DNA of 64,000 bases from Lampris incognitus (taxonomy: Eukaryota; Chordata; Actinopteri; Lampriformes; Lampridae). The stretch is taken from NCBI RefSeq assembly GCF_029633865.1, contig NC_079216.1, forward strand, positions 20,890,019-20,954,018, in the 5' to 3' direction. The translations under genes and the position numbers were made by a program. The notes beneath the pieces are model-generated. The model was not told where the DNA came from and did not search any database. It was given only the letters and a program-made list of their open reading frames with translations. Below, in pieces: positions 11,294 through 21,560 of this stretch (position 1 is the stretch's first letter; each line of letters starts with the position of its first letter).

Positions 11294-11544
11294 TAAGGCC
11301 ATCGGAAGCTCATGCGCCCAGAGGCGTGAAGGAGCTGATATGCTTAAGCGCGGGGACGCGCTTCCCGAAGGAGTGGGGTAGTGTAACGTGCATGGATAAG
11401 TAGACACGTTGGTCCTTGACTAACGGGTCGGACCCTTTAGTCGACTGGTTAACATTGTCGCTTGCGGAGTGGGAGACACGGGTTGTGGCGGTTCTCTCCC
11501 GGCTGTGGCGGTTCTCGGACTGCCCCCGAATTCGCTACAATATA

Positions 11545-11818
11545 AATCCATCTTATCTGAACCGTTTATCCTGCTCTCAGGGTTGCGGGGATGCTGGAGC
11601 CTATCCCAGCAGTCATTGGGCGGCAGGCGGGGAGACACCCTGGACGGGCCGCCAGGACATCACAGGGCCGACACACACACACACACACACTTTCACATTC
11701 ATACCTAGGGTCAATTCAGTACGGCTGATTCACCTGACTTAACGTGTCTTTGAACTGTGGGAGGAAACCGGAGCCCCTGGAGGGAAACCACGCAGACACG
11801 GGGAGAATATGCAAACTT
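11545..11818 (-). repeat. Fish interspersed repeat (3' part), minus strand
   Basis: In reverse complement it shows the tail of the repeat at 2513-2935 (AATGACTGCTGGGATAGGC, GGTTTCCTCC, CCCCGTGTCTGCGTGG) with a short CA run. The head is missing: it stops at about 11818 next to a CA/TA microsatellite. Confidence 0.8.
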
Positions 11819-11838
11819 CTATAATAACATAAAATATT

Positions 11839-11855
11839 ATATATATATATACACA

Positions 11856-11913
<58 letters not shown>

Positions 11914-12142
11914 CACATACACATACACATAATACACACACACACACATATATATGTGTGTGTGTGTATGTATGTATGTGTGTGTGTGTGTTTATATATG
12001 TGTGTGTGTATGTGTGTATATATAAATACTTGACTAACTGGATTATTTTGCTCCTTTCATGTGGAGCACTTTCCCTACCGTTGAGTGTTTCTTTTAACAA
12101 AGTTATATATATATATATATATATATATATAACTTTGTTAAA

Positions 12143-12210
<68 letters not shown>
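11839..12210. repeat. Compound (TA)n/(CA)n/(GT)n microsatellites around a repeat fragment
   Basis: Alternating TA and CA runs at 11839-11955, GT/TA runs to about 12025, a unique-like segment at 12035-12105 (the inverted relative of 10190-10262), a TA palindrome flanked by AACAAAGTT/AACTTTGTT at 12097-12140, then CA and TA runs to 12210. All ORFs here are repeat artefacts. Confidence 0.85.
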
Positions 12211-12213
<3 letters not shown>

Positions 12214-12269
12214 CCTTGGTGTGGTTCACCATGCATTAAACTTAAGATGCAGGGTTTACTATGTAACTG

Positions 12270-12545
12270 TGTGTCATATATTAGCTATAGATGTATTGGC
12301 TGTAGATCTATTATTTATAGATATATTAGCTATAGATCTATAGATACTATATTAGCTATAGATTTATCATGTATATATTAGCTGTATATATTATGTATAG
12401 ATGTATTATATATATATATGAGCTATATATTTATTATTTATAGATATATTAGCTATAGATAAATTATAGCTACATTAGCTATAGATATATTATAGCTATA
12501 TTAGCTATATATCTATTAGCTACCGATATATTAGCTATAGATTAT
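12270..12545. repeat. AT-rich tandem repeat, unit like TTAGCTATAGATATA
   Basis: Roughly 15-17-base units with the words TTAGCTATAGAT and TATATTAGC recur with heavy variation. The core AGCTATAG is nearly self-complementary. Confidence 0.75.
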
Positions 12546-13426
12546 TCTGTTCCCTCCACGGCAGATCATCAGTATATGCCTATGGTCATGCCAACCGTGT
12601 GTGATGTGTGTAATGTGTAACACAGAGCCCTGCATGTAAATGTATAGATACTGAGAGTAATGATGTAGTGTAAAGCAGTGGCAGTGTTATATGTATAGGT
12701 TGTGCATAGGTTGAGGGTTACAGCAGGTGAACAGGCTTGGCACTTCTCTGCCAGACTTCCCTCAGTACCCGATCTGCTGCCAGATTATTTTATGAGGCAT
12801 AGGCTGATGTGTTAATGTGATTTTGCCTTGTCACTGATACAACGAGACTGAACTGTCCTGCAAACTGTTCTGCAGACCTGCGGGGTTGGCTGATGATACT
12901 TCACCATATGTGTCTTCAAAATGTAAAGACTAATTTGGCTTCCTTGTATGCTGTATATGAGACTTGCTGGTTTCATATCAAGGCTATATATGAATAAAAT
13001 AATGTCCCCTATTTTCAAATATCTTTTTTTGTTTTGTTATAGTATTGCCAGTAGATTTGAAAGATGGCCCATGGTTCTGTCACCAAGTTAAGGAAGTTGT
13101 TTTTGTATTCAAGGTTCATGCTTGTTTCGTCACTTAAATCTACCATGATTTTCTGCAGCACAATATGACAATATCTGTCTCGAAAATACCAGAAGGAGTT
13201 GCTTAATGTCACCAATACACCCCCCCCACACACACACACACACTCCAGATGTCTGCGTCTGGAAACAAGGGGGGGCCCCGTCTCCCTAAAGGCTCGCCCC
13301 CCGGTCTGCAGCGGACAGTGCAGCGACGTCACAACATGGTTTTTGCGAGGCTGTTTGGAGATGGCGGCTGGCAGAAGAAGAAGGTCCTCCTTACAAACTT
13401 GGACACACAAAAACCTCGATAAAAGC
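12546..13426. other. Non-coding, nothing recognised
   Basis: No recognisable gene. A C-run and CA microsatellite lie at 13218-13244. The segment 13250-13400 is more GC-rich but has no identifiable exon. Confidence 0.3.
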
Positions 13427-13928
13427 ACACACCAGACCCACAACAAACCACACCAAATCCACAGCAGACCTACACCAAACCCACACCAAACCCACACCAG
13501 ACCCACAACAAACCACACCACATCCACACCAGACCTACACCAAACCCACACCAGACCACACCAGACCCACACCAGACCCACAACAAACCACACCAAATCC
13601 ACACCAGACCACACCAGACCCACAATGGACCCACACAAAACCACACCAAACCCACACCAGACCCACACCAAACCACGCCAAACCCACACAAGACCCACAC
13701 CAAACCCACACCAAACCCACACCAAACTCACACCAGACCCACACCAGACTCAGACCAAACCACACCAAATCCAGACCCAACCACACCAAACCCACACCAA
13801 ACCACACCAAACCCACACCAGACCCACACCAAACCACAGCAGACCCACAGCAGACCCACATCAAACCACACCAAACCCATATCATTCCACAAAAAACCCC
13901 ACACCAGACTCACACCAAACCACACCAA
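13427..13928. repeat. Minisatellite of CCACACCAAAC / CCACACCAGAC units
   Basis: About 500 bases of mixed 10-12-base units. As stop codons cannot easily form, several frames stay open on both strands (Thr/Pro/His-rich on plus; Trp/Val/Gly/Cys-rich on minus). Mixed unit lengths and no conserved frame argue against coding. Confidence 0.9.
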
Positions 13929-14892
13929 TGAAACCCTTTCACTGACGGTGAAAGAATTTCATCGTTTATCATCTTATCTTTTTAGGCTGTAGAAAAGAAG
14001 TGGAACACAGATGTGGAGACAGTAGTGTTTTTTACTGAGATATAATACAAGTCACTGCAAATGAGCCATGCACATATATATTAACAAATATCCCCTGTAC
14101 ATGGGCTGTCCCAAAGGCCCAGTAAATTAGCTCGAGTTAAATCACTGTCGTGATACAGCGGGCTCCGTATGCAAAGGTTATTTATCTTATGTATGAACGC
14201 CGTGTTTAGTATAACGACTGACATCATGTTACATCATGTGGTTTTAGTTGACTTAGCAGCTAATCTGCTTTTACAACATTTGGAAGGCAAGTTAAACGTT
14301 CCTCTATTTTGAGCAGCAAACCATTAACAAAGTCGTACAAAAGTTCAACCAGGATTGAAACGGGTCAAATAGATTTTGAATTATAGTTTTGATTCATTTT
14401 GCTTTTGCTCCCCAAAAATCTCAGCTCATGGACGTCAACGCTGGTCAGCATTCTGCTGGTTTCAGCATGTCCTGCATTATCAGCAGTTCTCCAGAAAGAG
14501 ATACTGGCACATACAAACATCTTGCACACAAACATAATAAAACCCATCATGTTATTATGCACAGACATGCAGATGCGCGTGCGCGCGCGCACACACACAG
14601 AGTCTATTATCGTGTGTGCGTTTTGTTACACAGTAATTGCATTGACCTCATGCATAGTTAACGTAAATTAACAGGTGACGATACCGACAGCGTTTATCTT
14701 GTTGGAACGACGTCACTTTTATAACCAATTCCTCGCCGGCCGGATTTGACATCAACAACTGAACACACTGCACGGGTGGATCACGTGCAGCACAACACAC
14801 GTGCTGTTGATGTCTTTACTAGAGCACATAGTATTTAAAGTTTTCTTTTAAATCTATTGACACACTATCATCCAGTTAGACAAACTGTCATT
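13929..14892. other. Non-coding, nothing recognised
   Basis: No gene or repeat end identified. A short (CG)(CA) run lies at 14577-14600. Confidence 0.3.
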
Positions 14893-15151
14893 TCACGTGC
14901 ATGGAGTGACATCACTGACCTTGAACTCGCTGCAAAGTGAACGGTGGTGTTCGTGCAGGTGGCTACACATGTTGGAAGCGTTTGCCGCTTTTGCAGCAAC
15001 TTTCTTCTTGCACGTTCGGCAGATGGGGTAGTCATCCTCTATGAGCTTCCCGTCGGAATTCTTAAAATAACCAAAATATGCCCAAGACTTCTGGCTTGGT
15101 CTGTTTAGACGGGTGAGAAAGCGGAGCAGCAGTATCACCTCCTTCAGCCAT
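14893..15151 (-). pseudogene. hAT-type BED zinc-finger exon 1, frameshifted
   Basis: BED fingers are the DNA-binding N-termini of hAT transposases and domesticated ZBED proteins. The minus strand begins at 15151 with MAEGGDTAAPL, a common start of fish hAT genes. One frame away it reads SWAYFGYFKNSDGK, then C-x2-C (PICRTCKKK) and an H-x4-H pair (HLHEHH), a complete BED finger. A donor-like AAG|GTCAGT follows the finger, so this is a first exon. The start and finger are in different frames, implying a frameshift or a start at the downstream ATG at 15138. No catalytic hAT domain was seen nearby. Confidence 0.7.
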
Positions 15152-15389
15152 TGTTTTGGAACAAAACGAGCTCGTCAGTGCAGCGCGTTCAGCTAGCAGC
15201 ATGGCACGCTGCGCCCGCATGGCGAGGTCATTTCCGTTGAAGTGATAATAAAAGAACGGTAAATGAGACCATCAAAAATAGACACGGTATGATAATCCCC
15301 AGGAATTTTATCACGATATATCAAATTAAGTTAAATTATTAAGTTTCCTTTATTAATCCCCTTGGAAATTACTTTACTGCAAATTAACC

Positions 15390-15740
15390 CATCCTAGCTG
15401 TTGATCTGTGTAGCCAGGAGCAGTGGGCTTCCGCCTTCATGCTGCAACCGGGGACCAGTTCTTTTCCCGTTGCCTTGCTCAGGGTATAAACCATAACATC
15501 CGTGTCTTTTTGATGGTGAGGAGCCCACGCAAACTCCACACAGAGGACGACCTGGGATGACCCCCCCCCCCAAGGTTTGACAACCCCGGGGTTCGAACTC
15601 ATGACATTTTTTTTATTATGAAAAAACATGCACAACACACCTCTTTCTTTTTTTAAATTTTTTTTTACATATTTACACAGATATATGCATGATCATTAGA
15701 ACAACAAGAAAAGCAACCTTCTCACTGGGCCACCGTGTCG
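15390..15740 (-). repeat. Fish interspersed repeat, alternative-tail type, minus strand
   Basis: In reverse complement it has the GGGCGACACGGTGGCCCAG head and the GGGGTTGTCAAACCTTGGG middle, then a tail unlike 2513-2935 but like 52228-52590 and 61553-61890 (CATCAAAAAGACACGG, AGCTAGGATGGGTTAA). About 110 bases of AT-rich sequence interrupt it near 15604-15715. Confidence 0.7.
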
Positions 15741-16012
15741 CCCAAAAATATTGAAAGAACCGGAAACGGTCCCATCCATATTTATAACCTTATAGCTCAA
15801 TTTACTGAACCATCTGTAATCCAATGGTACTAAAGCAGATGATGAGAGTGGAACATTGTCTTTATTCTTCTATATGTTGAAATGCATCACATGCGCGTGA
15901 GCGTGATTTGATATGTTGACATGTTGACTCGCGATGCCAGATGTATGCATGTATTGTTGTCTCAAAATGCCATAGCTTTGTGAAATTAGTTGACATGCAT
16001 CATTTGTGTATG
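15741..16012. other. Non-coding, nothing recognised
   Basis: AT-rich spacer between two repeats; no feature identified. Confidence 0.3.
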
Positions 16013-16453
16013 ACAGAATTGGACCCTTTAGCTGACTGGTTACCCGGGTTCACTTCCCGGCTGCGGCAGATTCCCGGCTGCCCCCTGAATTCGCTACATT
16101 GGTGTCAGAAGTGGGATGGTGAGACCGTGAGGCCATCGGAGGCGCGTGCGCCTCGAGGCGCGAGGCAGCTGATAGCGATGTCTCTCGCGGTGCGGGAGAT
16201 ACGGGCTCGCGTCCTGGCTGCGGCGGTTCCTGTGGTTGCCCCCCGAATTCGCTACATTGGTGTCAGAAGTGGGATGCGCGCAGACGCGCTTCCCGAAGGA
16301 GCGGGGTAGTGTAACGTGCATGGATAAATAGACACGCTAGTTAACGGGTAGGACCCTTTAGCCGAGCGGTTAGCGAAATCTCACGCGGCGCGGGCGATAC
16401 GGTTCGCGTCCCGGCTGCGGCGGTTCCTGTGGTTGCCCCGCGAATTCACTTCA
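16013..16453 (+). mobile_element. TRIM-like element, copy 4: three LTR segments in series
   Basis: Three LTR parts occur in the same orientation: ending 16098, ending 16256, and a near-complete one at 16310-16453. The first two are each followed by the primer site TGGTGTCAGAAGTGGGAT (from 16100 and 16258). A purine tract GGAGCGGGGTAG precedes the third. The first two lack their 5' ends, so this is a rearranged tandem array rather than a simple insertion. Confidence 0.78.
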
Positions 16454-16890
16454 ATACATTGTTTATCAACCTTTTGTCTGTGAGACCGGGTTGACCTGGT
16501 AACGTTTTTAGGCCCGTAAAGCTATGTGCCTGAATCTGATTTAAGGCAGGTCTTCCTTTGCATAACTATGTTTTTCAGAAACTGTTGCATGCCCCGTTAG
16601 CTGGTGCTGTGTTACATTGCAGGCAGGATGTGGTGGAAGCAGAGAACCAAAGCTGGGAAGGGAAGGAGAGAATCCGGCCAAAATAGCGGCATGATTACTC
16701 CACCGTACTCTACTCTGACACATGTGCACACAAAGTCCCTGTGTTGTACACCAAGCCTGCCGACAGCACAAGTTAAAAAATATCCCAAAAAAACCAAAAC
16801 TTAAAATGAACCCCCCAAACAAACAAACAAACAAACAAACGAACCACTAAATAAATGAATAAACAACGGTATGTAGAAGAGCATATAATG
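16454..16890. other. Non-coding; (AAAC)n run
   Basis: No gene recognised. A short AAAC/CAAA microsatellite lies at 16816-16842. Confidence 0.4.
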
Positions 16891-16894
16891 TACA

Positions 16895-17455
16895 ATGGGT
16901 ACTAGCCTCCCTTCATTGGCTTCTTGTCTGTTTTAGGAGCCAGTTTACGATTTTATTACTTGTTTTTAAGTCTTTAGATGGGCTGGCACCACTTTATTTA
17001 TCTGAGCTAATACATCATCATACACCAGTCAGAGCACTCAGGTCAACAAACCAGATGCTCTTACATGTTCCGAGATCCAGGCTTAAGAATAGGGGCGACA
17101 GAGCACTTGCAGTGGCTGCCCTGATCTCTGGAACAATCTACCAGTACACATAAGATCTGCTCAGACCCTAGAGACTTTTAAATCTTTGTTAAAGACTTAC
17201 CTCTTCTCGCTAGCATTCCATTCAAGTTGAGTTTGACACCGTGATCTTATTGTGCAAATATACTTTTACACTTATGCTTTATTGTTTACATTTTATATTC
17301 TTTATTCTATTATGTTTTCTTTCCATATGTTTTTATATTCATATGTGTCACTTATTTTATATTGTATTCTAAGCTTGTGCAGCATTTTGGCTCAACTGTG
17401 GTTGTTTTAAATGTGCGATATAAATAAACTTGACTTGACTACAATTATGTTCACA
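16895..17455 (+). mobile_element. L2-type LINE, 3' end
   Basis: Conceptual translation of 16900-17220 gives the conserved C-terminal part of L2-clade reverse transcriptases (LHWLPV-like start, KSLDGLAPLYLSELI, VRALRSTNQ, VPRSRLKNRGDRA, LKTYLF) with several stops. The sequence ends with ATAAATAAACTTGACTTGACT, an L2-like short tandem tail. It is a 5'-truncated dead copy. Confidence 0.85.
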
Positions 17456-18274
17456 GCAATCAATTCCAGAATAATTATTCCCGAATGGGGCTGGCTGGGT
17501 ATTAAATAGGGAAAATTAATGGCACAAGAATAATTATTATCAAGACACAAATTGGATTCATACTACTTCATGTTGATTGCATACTTTTTTCTTCGGTGTC
17601 CTTCCGTAGGATCTAGGGGTCTTGATAGAACCACCTCCTTCATAGGTTTTGGGCTTTGCCTTACAGTGTTCTGACTAATCACACGTCGCATAGGATTTGC
17701 GTTGTTTTCAGTAAGATGCTGTCCACTTGTTTGCCGAAGCAGAAAGGGGACAAAGTCACTGACAACTGATCCATTGCATGTCCTTAGCAGAAGAGCGTGT
17801 CACTTTATGCTGCGACATCCCAAGGCAGGACTAAAGCAATGGTGTGTGTGTGCGTGCGCGCGTGTGCATGTGATAAAGAAAGAGCGAAGATGAGGGTTGC
17901 ATGTCTGTCATGTAACACGTGTGCTCTTAACCTTCCATGCGTAATTTTGCATGAAGAACGTCCTCCCCGAGACACGTATGTTCCTATAACACAACACTGA
18001 AATAGCATATGTTTAAAGTTGCAATTTTCCCGCCAAAATAACAAATTAACTGAAGCTTAAAAACGCTAGTTCCTCCTCAGAGATATAAAGGTGATGTTTC
18101 TCTCATACACACCATTGCATCTCAGAGGAAAGCTGTTGAGGGCTGGTTGCGATGATTTAGTGTGCCTCGTTTTCCCAAAGCAAACATCACATCTGTAGTG
18201 CTCTTTCATGGCATGAAACGAAACTGTTGCTCTCTAATCATCACCTCGCCTCCTAACCTTGCTTATATTATTTT
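17456..18274. other. Non-coding, nothing recognised
   Basis: No gene or repeat terminus identified. Confidence 0.3.
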
Positions 18275-20100
18275 TTCCCTTAACTTCATGCTTTGGCTGA
18301 TCAACTTTATACCCCAATAGTTGCTACATCTCTGCACATTACCCTTATTCTTGAAGATCGTTGCCAGTATACTTCCTCTCCACTCCTCAGGCATTCTCTA
18401 ACTTTCCAATATTATGTTAAACAATCTAGTTAAAAACTCCACCGCCATCTCTCCTAAACTTCTCCATGCCCCCACAGGTATGTCATCTGGTATGTCATTT
18501 CCACTCTTCATCCTCTTCATAGCTACCCTCACCTCCTCCTTGCTAATCCACTGCTCTTTCTGATTCACTATCCCCACATTATCCAAACAACTCCCTCTTG
18601 TTTTCTTCATTTCTCAGACTCTTAAAGTACTCCTTCCACCTTCTCAACACATTCTTCTCACTTGTTAGCACATTTCCATCTCTATCATTCATCACCCTAA
18701 CCTGCTGCTCATCCTTCCCAGCTCGGTCCCTCTGTCTAGACAATTCATGCAAGTCTTTTTCTCCTTCCTCAGTCTCCAAAGTCTCATACAGCTCACCATA
18801 CGCCTTTTCTTTTGTCTTCGCCACCTCTCTCTTCACTTTATGCTGCATCTCCTTGTACTCCTGTCTACTTCCTTCACCTCTGACTATCTCACTTCTTCTT
18901 CCCAAACCTTTTCCTCCATTTATTTTACTGTACTTCCTCATTCTACCACCAAATCTCCTTGTCTACCTTCCTCTATCCAGATGACACACCAAGTGCCTTC
19001 CTAGCTGTCTCCCTCACCGTTTCTGCAGTAGTTGCCCAGACATCCGGCAACTCTTCACTACCATCCAGTGCTCATCTTAGCTGCTCCTTGATCTTCCCAC
19101 AACAGTCTTCCTTCTTTAATTTTCAACATTTGAACCTTGGCCTTCATTTTCTTCCTCTTCTTGGTCTCCAAAGTCCTCCTACAGACCATCATCCGATGTT
19201 GCTTAGCTACATTCTCCCCTGTCACCACCTTGCAGTCTCCAATCTCTTTCAGATCACACCTCCTGTATAAGATGTTGTCCACCTGTGTGCACCTTCCTCT
19301 ACTCTTATGTCACCCTGTGTTCCTCCCTGTTCCTGAAATACGTATTCACCACAGATATTTCCATCCTTTTTACAAATCCACCACCATTTGTTCTTCCACA
19401 TTCCCCTCTTTCCTTTCCTTCACCAACATGCCCATTGAAATCAGCTCAGATCACCACTCTCTCCTCCTTGAGTACACTTTCCACCACTTCTTCCAACTCA
19501 CTCCAGAATTCTTCTTTCTCTCCCATCTTACTCCCAACTTGTGGGGCATATGCGCTGATAATATTAATCATCACACCTTTGATTTCCAGCTTCATACTCA
19601 TCACTCTGTCCGACACTCTTCACCTCCAACACACTTTTGACATACTCTTCTTTCAGGACTACCCCTACCCCATTTCTCCTTTCATCCGCACCGTTGTGTA
19701 GAGTTTGAACCCATCTCCGATGTTCCTGGCCTTACTCCTGTTCTATCTGGTCTCTTGCACACAGAGTATATCTACCTTCCTTCTCCCCATCACATCAGCC
19801 AGCTCTCTCCCTTTACCAGTCATAGTGCCAAGTTCTGACTCTCACCTCCACACTCCTACCCTTTCTCCTCTCCCACTGCCTCTGGACATGCCTTCCCCCT
19901 CTCCTTCTCCTTCACCCAACAGTAGCATAGTTTCCACCGGCACCCTGCTGGCCAACAGTACTGGTGGCGGTCATTGGTAACCCAGGCCTCATCCGAGCCA
20001 GTGTGGAAATCTGATTTATGAACCGCGTATTTGATTTGGCAAAGGTTTTATGCCAGATGTCCTCCCTGATGTAACCCTCCCCATTTATCTGGGCTTGGAA
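18275..20100 (-). mobile_element. RTE-type LINE, 5' half (endonuclease to start of RT), degenerate
   Basis: RTE LINEs encode an AP-like endonuclease and a reverse transcriptase. On the minus strand there is a 5' leader (about 19980-20100), then endonuclease-domain remnants (IISAYAPQVGSKM near 19550; VTGENVAKQHRMMVCRRTL at 19058-19282), a linker (YKEMQHKVKREVAKTKEKAY, LHELSRQRDRAGKDEQQV; 18579-18941), and the start of RT (VAMKRMKSGNDIPDDIPV, MPEEWRGSI; 18275-18610). Frames change several times. Most of the RT is absent. Keeping the 5' half and losing the 3' half is unusual for LINEs and suggests later deletion. The family's 3' end appears at 63858-64000. Confidence 0.85.
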
Positions 20101-21104
20101 CTGGCACTAAAAATTCAGTGGCTTGTGCATCCCCAGTGGCTGGGTTATTTATGAATGTGAATAAACAATTCAGTATAGTGATGAATGGGGAAAAATTTGC
20201 CCAGTTTGCAGCATGATTCAGGAAATTGCTATGAAAAAGTTTCATTTGAATTCAAAAATCTTGAAATCCTGGGGGGAATGATAAAAGCAATAACAATGCA
20301 TTCACTTGTGGGCTAGCTAGGCTAAAGAAACCACAAGCATGCCTATCATGAAAAGAGGCTATGCTGGAAATAGCTTACACCTCAGAAAAACAAGAAGAGA
20401 AAGAAAAAGGAATTATGATGTTGTAGAATGATTATCATATACTGTCAAGTCATCCCTATAAATCCTACATCAGCAGCATCAGTATTGCATTCAGGCCTGA
20501 GATGGTTCAAATAATTTACCTGTTATTAAATTGTGTGCTATGTTGTGTTTGAAGGGATAGGTAGCCATGGGCCCACTAGAGGCCTGAGTCCCTATTGCAG
20601 TTGTACTTTATATCCCCGGTAACTATTTTGGTGGGTCACACTTCAGGCAACAGTAGTCCATCTTGATTTTCTTTTGAATGGATGGATGGATGGTATATCT
20701 CATTTGAACGACGTACTCTCTCATTTTAACAACTTAGTATCTTGTTTGAACGACTTATCTCGTTAGAATAACCTAGGTTCTCATTTGAATGACTTAGTAT
20801 CTCGTTTAAATGACTTACTTAAAAATTACCAAAAAAACAAAAACAAAAAAAAACCCTCATTTAGACTGAAGCGTCTCACAACATTATGGAAAGGACCCCA
20901 ACAGGAGATAGACCTTATGCTTTACATTTCACTTCATCTGGTCTCTGTTGTATCATCCATTTTACTGCTACTATTTGAACCGGGGGCAGGATTTTGGATG
21001 TTTAACCAACGAAGAAGTCATGTCAGATCTTATCAGAGGATTCGTTTGCGATAGCATAGCCTGAGACACAGAGGAACTGCTAGCAACAATTCATTTCCAA
21101 AGTC
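20101..21104. other. Non-coding with small tandem repeats
   Basis: It holds a (GGAT)n run at 20681-20692 and a short series of about 20-base units like TCTCGTTTGAACGACTTAG at 20695-20820. Nothing else recognised. Confidence 0.45.
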
Positions 21105-21305
21105 ATGGCTGAATATTTAACTGATTTCAACAATTTGGGTGAGGCATTTGAATTCGATGGCTACCTGCATTCATTTGAGCCAGAGTATACTGAGGAAGAG
21201 TTCCCAGAAATCGAAGTGAGGAGGAGGAGGAGGAGGAGGAGAGAGAAAGAGGGGCAACAGGCAGAGGGAGGTGAACCAGCTTCTTTGGCAGGCAGTGGTC
21301 ATTGA
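21105..21305 (+). pseudogene. Short acidic ORF, possible transposon-associated N-terminus
   Basis: 66 codons: MAEYLTDFNNLGEAF, then HSFEPEYTEEEF and an Arg run from (GAG)n repeats. The FEPEYTEEE motif resembles N-termini of a repeated fish protein family often linked to DNA transposons, but I cannot name it and no further domain follows. It may be a fragment. Confidence 0.35.
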
Positions 21306-21394
21306 CTGAAACCAGTGATCGTTCGCTGGTTTCATTCATGTGAAACCGATCGCCAGTTTCACGAACTGATCGTCATCATTACACATCAGGATGT

Positions 21395-21560
21395 GATCCC
21401 AGGAAGTTGAATACGTTCATCTGGACGCAAAGTTTAATGGGAGAAACGTTTCGATAGTCTCGGCTGACTGCAGGTATCCCCAACCTTATAAACACCACTG
21501 CTGCATAATGATCCTGCAGTCAGCTGAGGTTGATGAAGTCACTTAGATGAGCTCCTCTGT
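21395..21560 (-). mobile_element. Penelope-like element 3' UTR fragment
   Basis: The reverse strand matches the 3' end of the Penelope copies at 34430-34700, 36015-36265 and 51300-51425, with GACTGCAGGTATCCCCA, CCTTATAAACA and GTTCATCTGGA words. It is non-coding and diverged. Confidence 0.65.

Larger units (their letters stand above)
10487..11539 (+). mobile_element. TRIM-like element, copy 3, with Harbinger MITE inside
   Basis: 5' LTR 10487-10635 (TGTAACGTGC to TCTACA) is followed at once by TTGGTGTCAGAAGTGGGA (10636-10653), complementary to the 3' end of vertebrate tRNA-Leu as I recall it. After a short body comes purine-rich GGAGTGGGGTAG and the 3' LTR 11382-11539. Flanking ATAT occurs on both sides (10483-10486, 11540-11543), though the flank is AT-rich. 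Without the 626-bp MITE the element is about 425 bp and non-coding. Confidence 0.82.

Noticed and set aside
11757..12239. 160-codon His/Thr/Tyr-rich ORF and its antisense partner
   Set aside because: Pure translation of CA/TA/GT microsatellites.
13199..13945. 248-codon Thr/Pro/His-rich protein, and Trp/Val/Gly-rich proteins on the other strand
   Set aside because: Produced by a minisatellite; open on both strands and in several frames, with mixed unit length and no start context.
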